Source: an uncultured Eubacteriales bacterium (GTDB lineage: Bacteria; Bacillota; Clostridia; Oscillospirales; Acutalibacteraceae). From it: DNA of 5,847 bases. Of the stretch, positions 5,681 to 5,847 are shown piece after piece. Below the pieces are notes generated by a model. It did not search any database and was not told where the DNA came from. It saw only the letters and a list, made by a program, of their open reading frames with translations. The stretch covers positions 1 through 5,847 of the forward strand of contig CAKSYX010000051.1 in assembly GCA_934525065.1 (NCBI GenBank), given 5' to 3'. The translations under genes were made by a program, and so were the position numbers. Position 1 is the first letter of the stretch. Every line of letters starts with the position of its first letter.

Positions 5681-5694
5681 TCTAGCATCTAGAT
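5680..5694. repeat. Small inverted repeat ATCTAG-CAT-CTAGAT at the junction of opposed repeat copies
   Basis: A 6-bp perfect inverted repeat (5680-5685 with 5689-5694) with a 3-nt centre sits exactly where the plus-oriented repeat pair meets the minus-oriented copy. Confidence 0.5.
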
Positions 5695-5750
5695 ACGGGG
5701 GCCTCAGGCGACCCCCGTACGAAGCTGAGGTTTGTTTTTATGTTGTGCAA
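5694..5750 (-). repeat. Inverted copy of the interspersed hairpin repeat
   Basis: On the minus strand this reads TTGCACAACATAAAAACAAA, then CCTCAGCTTCGTACGGGGG. That is the same core and lead-in as the copies at 5579-5617, with a hairpin of its own: TACGGGGG (5694-5701) pairs with CCCCCGTA (5712-5719) around a 10-nt loop. The stem sequence differs from its neighbours (GGGGG in place of GGGCGGG), but both arms changed together. Confidence 0.75.
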
Positions 5751-5847
5751 GTTGTTCAAACTGCTTTTTATAAACCCAAGAATTAAGAAAGCCTTTCTCC
5801 TTGCAGAAAAAATCCGCGTCTGAAAGTGGGCAGAAGCTTTTCTTTTT
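5751..5847. other. Right edge, no supported gene
   Basis: This stretch contains no start codon with a ribosome binding site and no strong hairpin. Two minus-strand frames stay open from the window edge, one to a stop at 5704-5706, but both run into the interspersed repeat. I cannot say whether a minus-strand gene ends here. Confidence 0.3.

Noticed and set aside
5470..5685. 71-codon plus-strand frame across the repeat pair
   Set aside because: It also arises from the in-frame 69-bp repeat, has no ribosome binding site, and resembles no known protein.
5485..5688. 67-codon minus-strand frame with an internal 23-residue repeat (VYFYAVQT recurring)
   Set aside because: The protein repeat is just the 69-bp DNA repeat translated. 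There is no ribosome binding site before the ATG at 5686-5688.
5704..5847. Possible 3' end of a minus-strand gene entering from the right edge
   Set aside because: One frame is open for about 47 codons, but a second minus-strand frame is open too. Both run into the interspersed repeat, and neither shows a recognisable protein.

Overview
The window looks like a chromosomal piece of a Clostridia-type Firmicute, probably an uncultured gut Oscillospiraceae-like bacterium. This is inferred from strong GGAGG ribosome binding sites, a perfect TTGACA/TATAAT promoter, moderate GC content, a lipobox lipoprotein, and protein wording I associate with Clostridia multidrug ABC pairs. Species cannot be named from the sequence.

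Layout: positions 1-280 carry no gene. They hold a short direct repeat at the left edge that could be the end of a mobile element, followed by a cluster of small hairpin-forming interspersed repeats. A three-gene operon on the + strand runs from 371 to 4501: a MarR-family regulator (371-829) and two ABC half-transporters (822-2567 and 2567-4501). The genes overlap by 8 nt and 1 nt, so they are probably translationally coupled. A consensus sigma-A promoter (281-309) drives the operon. It is followed at once by two overlapping SlyA-type palindromes (318-333 and 333-348), where the regulator most likely binds to repress its own operon. A hairpin terminator with A and T tracts on its two sides (4535-4580) closes the operon. 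It also serves the convergent minus-strand gene at 4610-5395, a 261-residue secreted lipoprotein of unknown function. The rest of the right side (5396-5847) has no convincing gene and carries three more copies of the hairpin repeat, two direct and one inverted.

How the genes work together: the two half-transporters have complementary defects in their ATPase motifs. The first lacks the catalytic Glu and the switch His; the second lacks a normal signature motif. Together they should form a heterodimeric exporter with one working and one degenerate ATP site, as in TM287/288, BmrCD, LmrCD or EfrCD. A MarR repressor in front suggests a ligand-induced efflux system for drugs, bile compounds or other toxic small molecules; the substrate cannot be read from the sequence. 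The lipoprotein is transcribed separately and need not be functionally related.

I see no strong case for a wholly new biological system. The most notable points are the operator architecture, the asymmetric and altered nucleotide-binding sites, and the family of interspersed hairpin repeats that brackets the locus.
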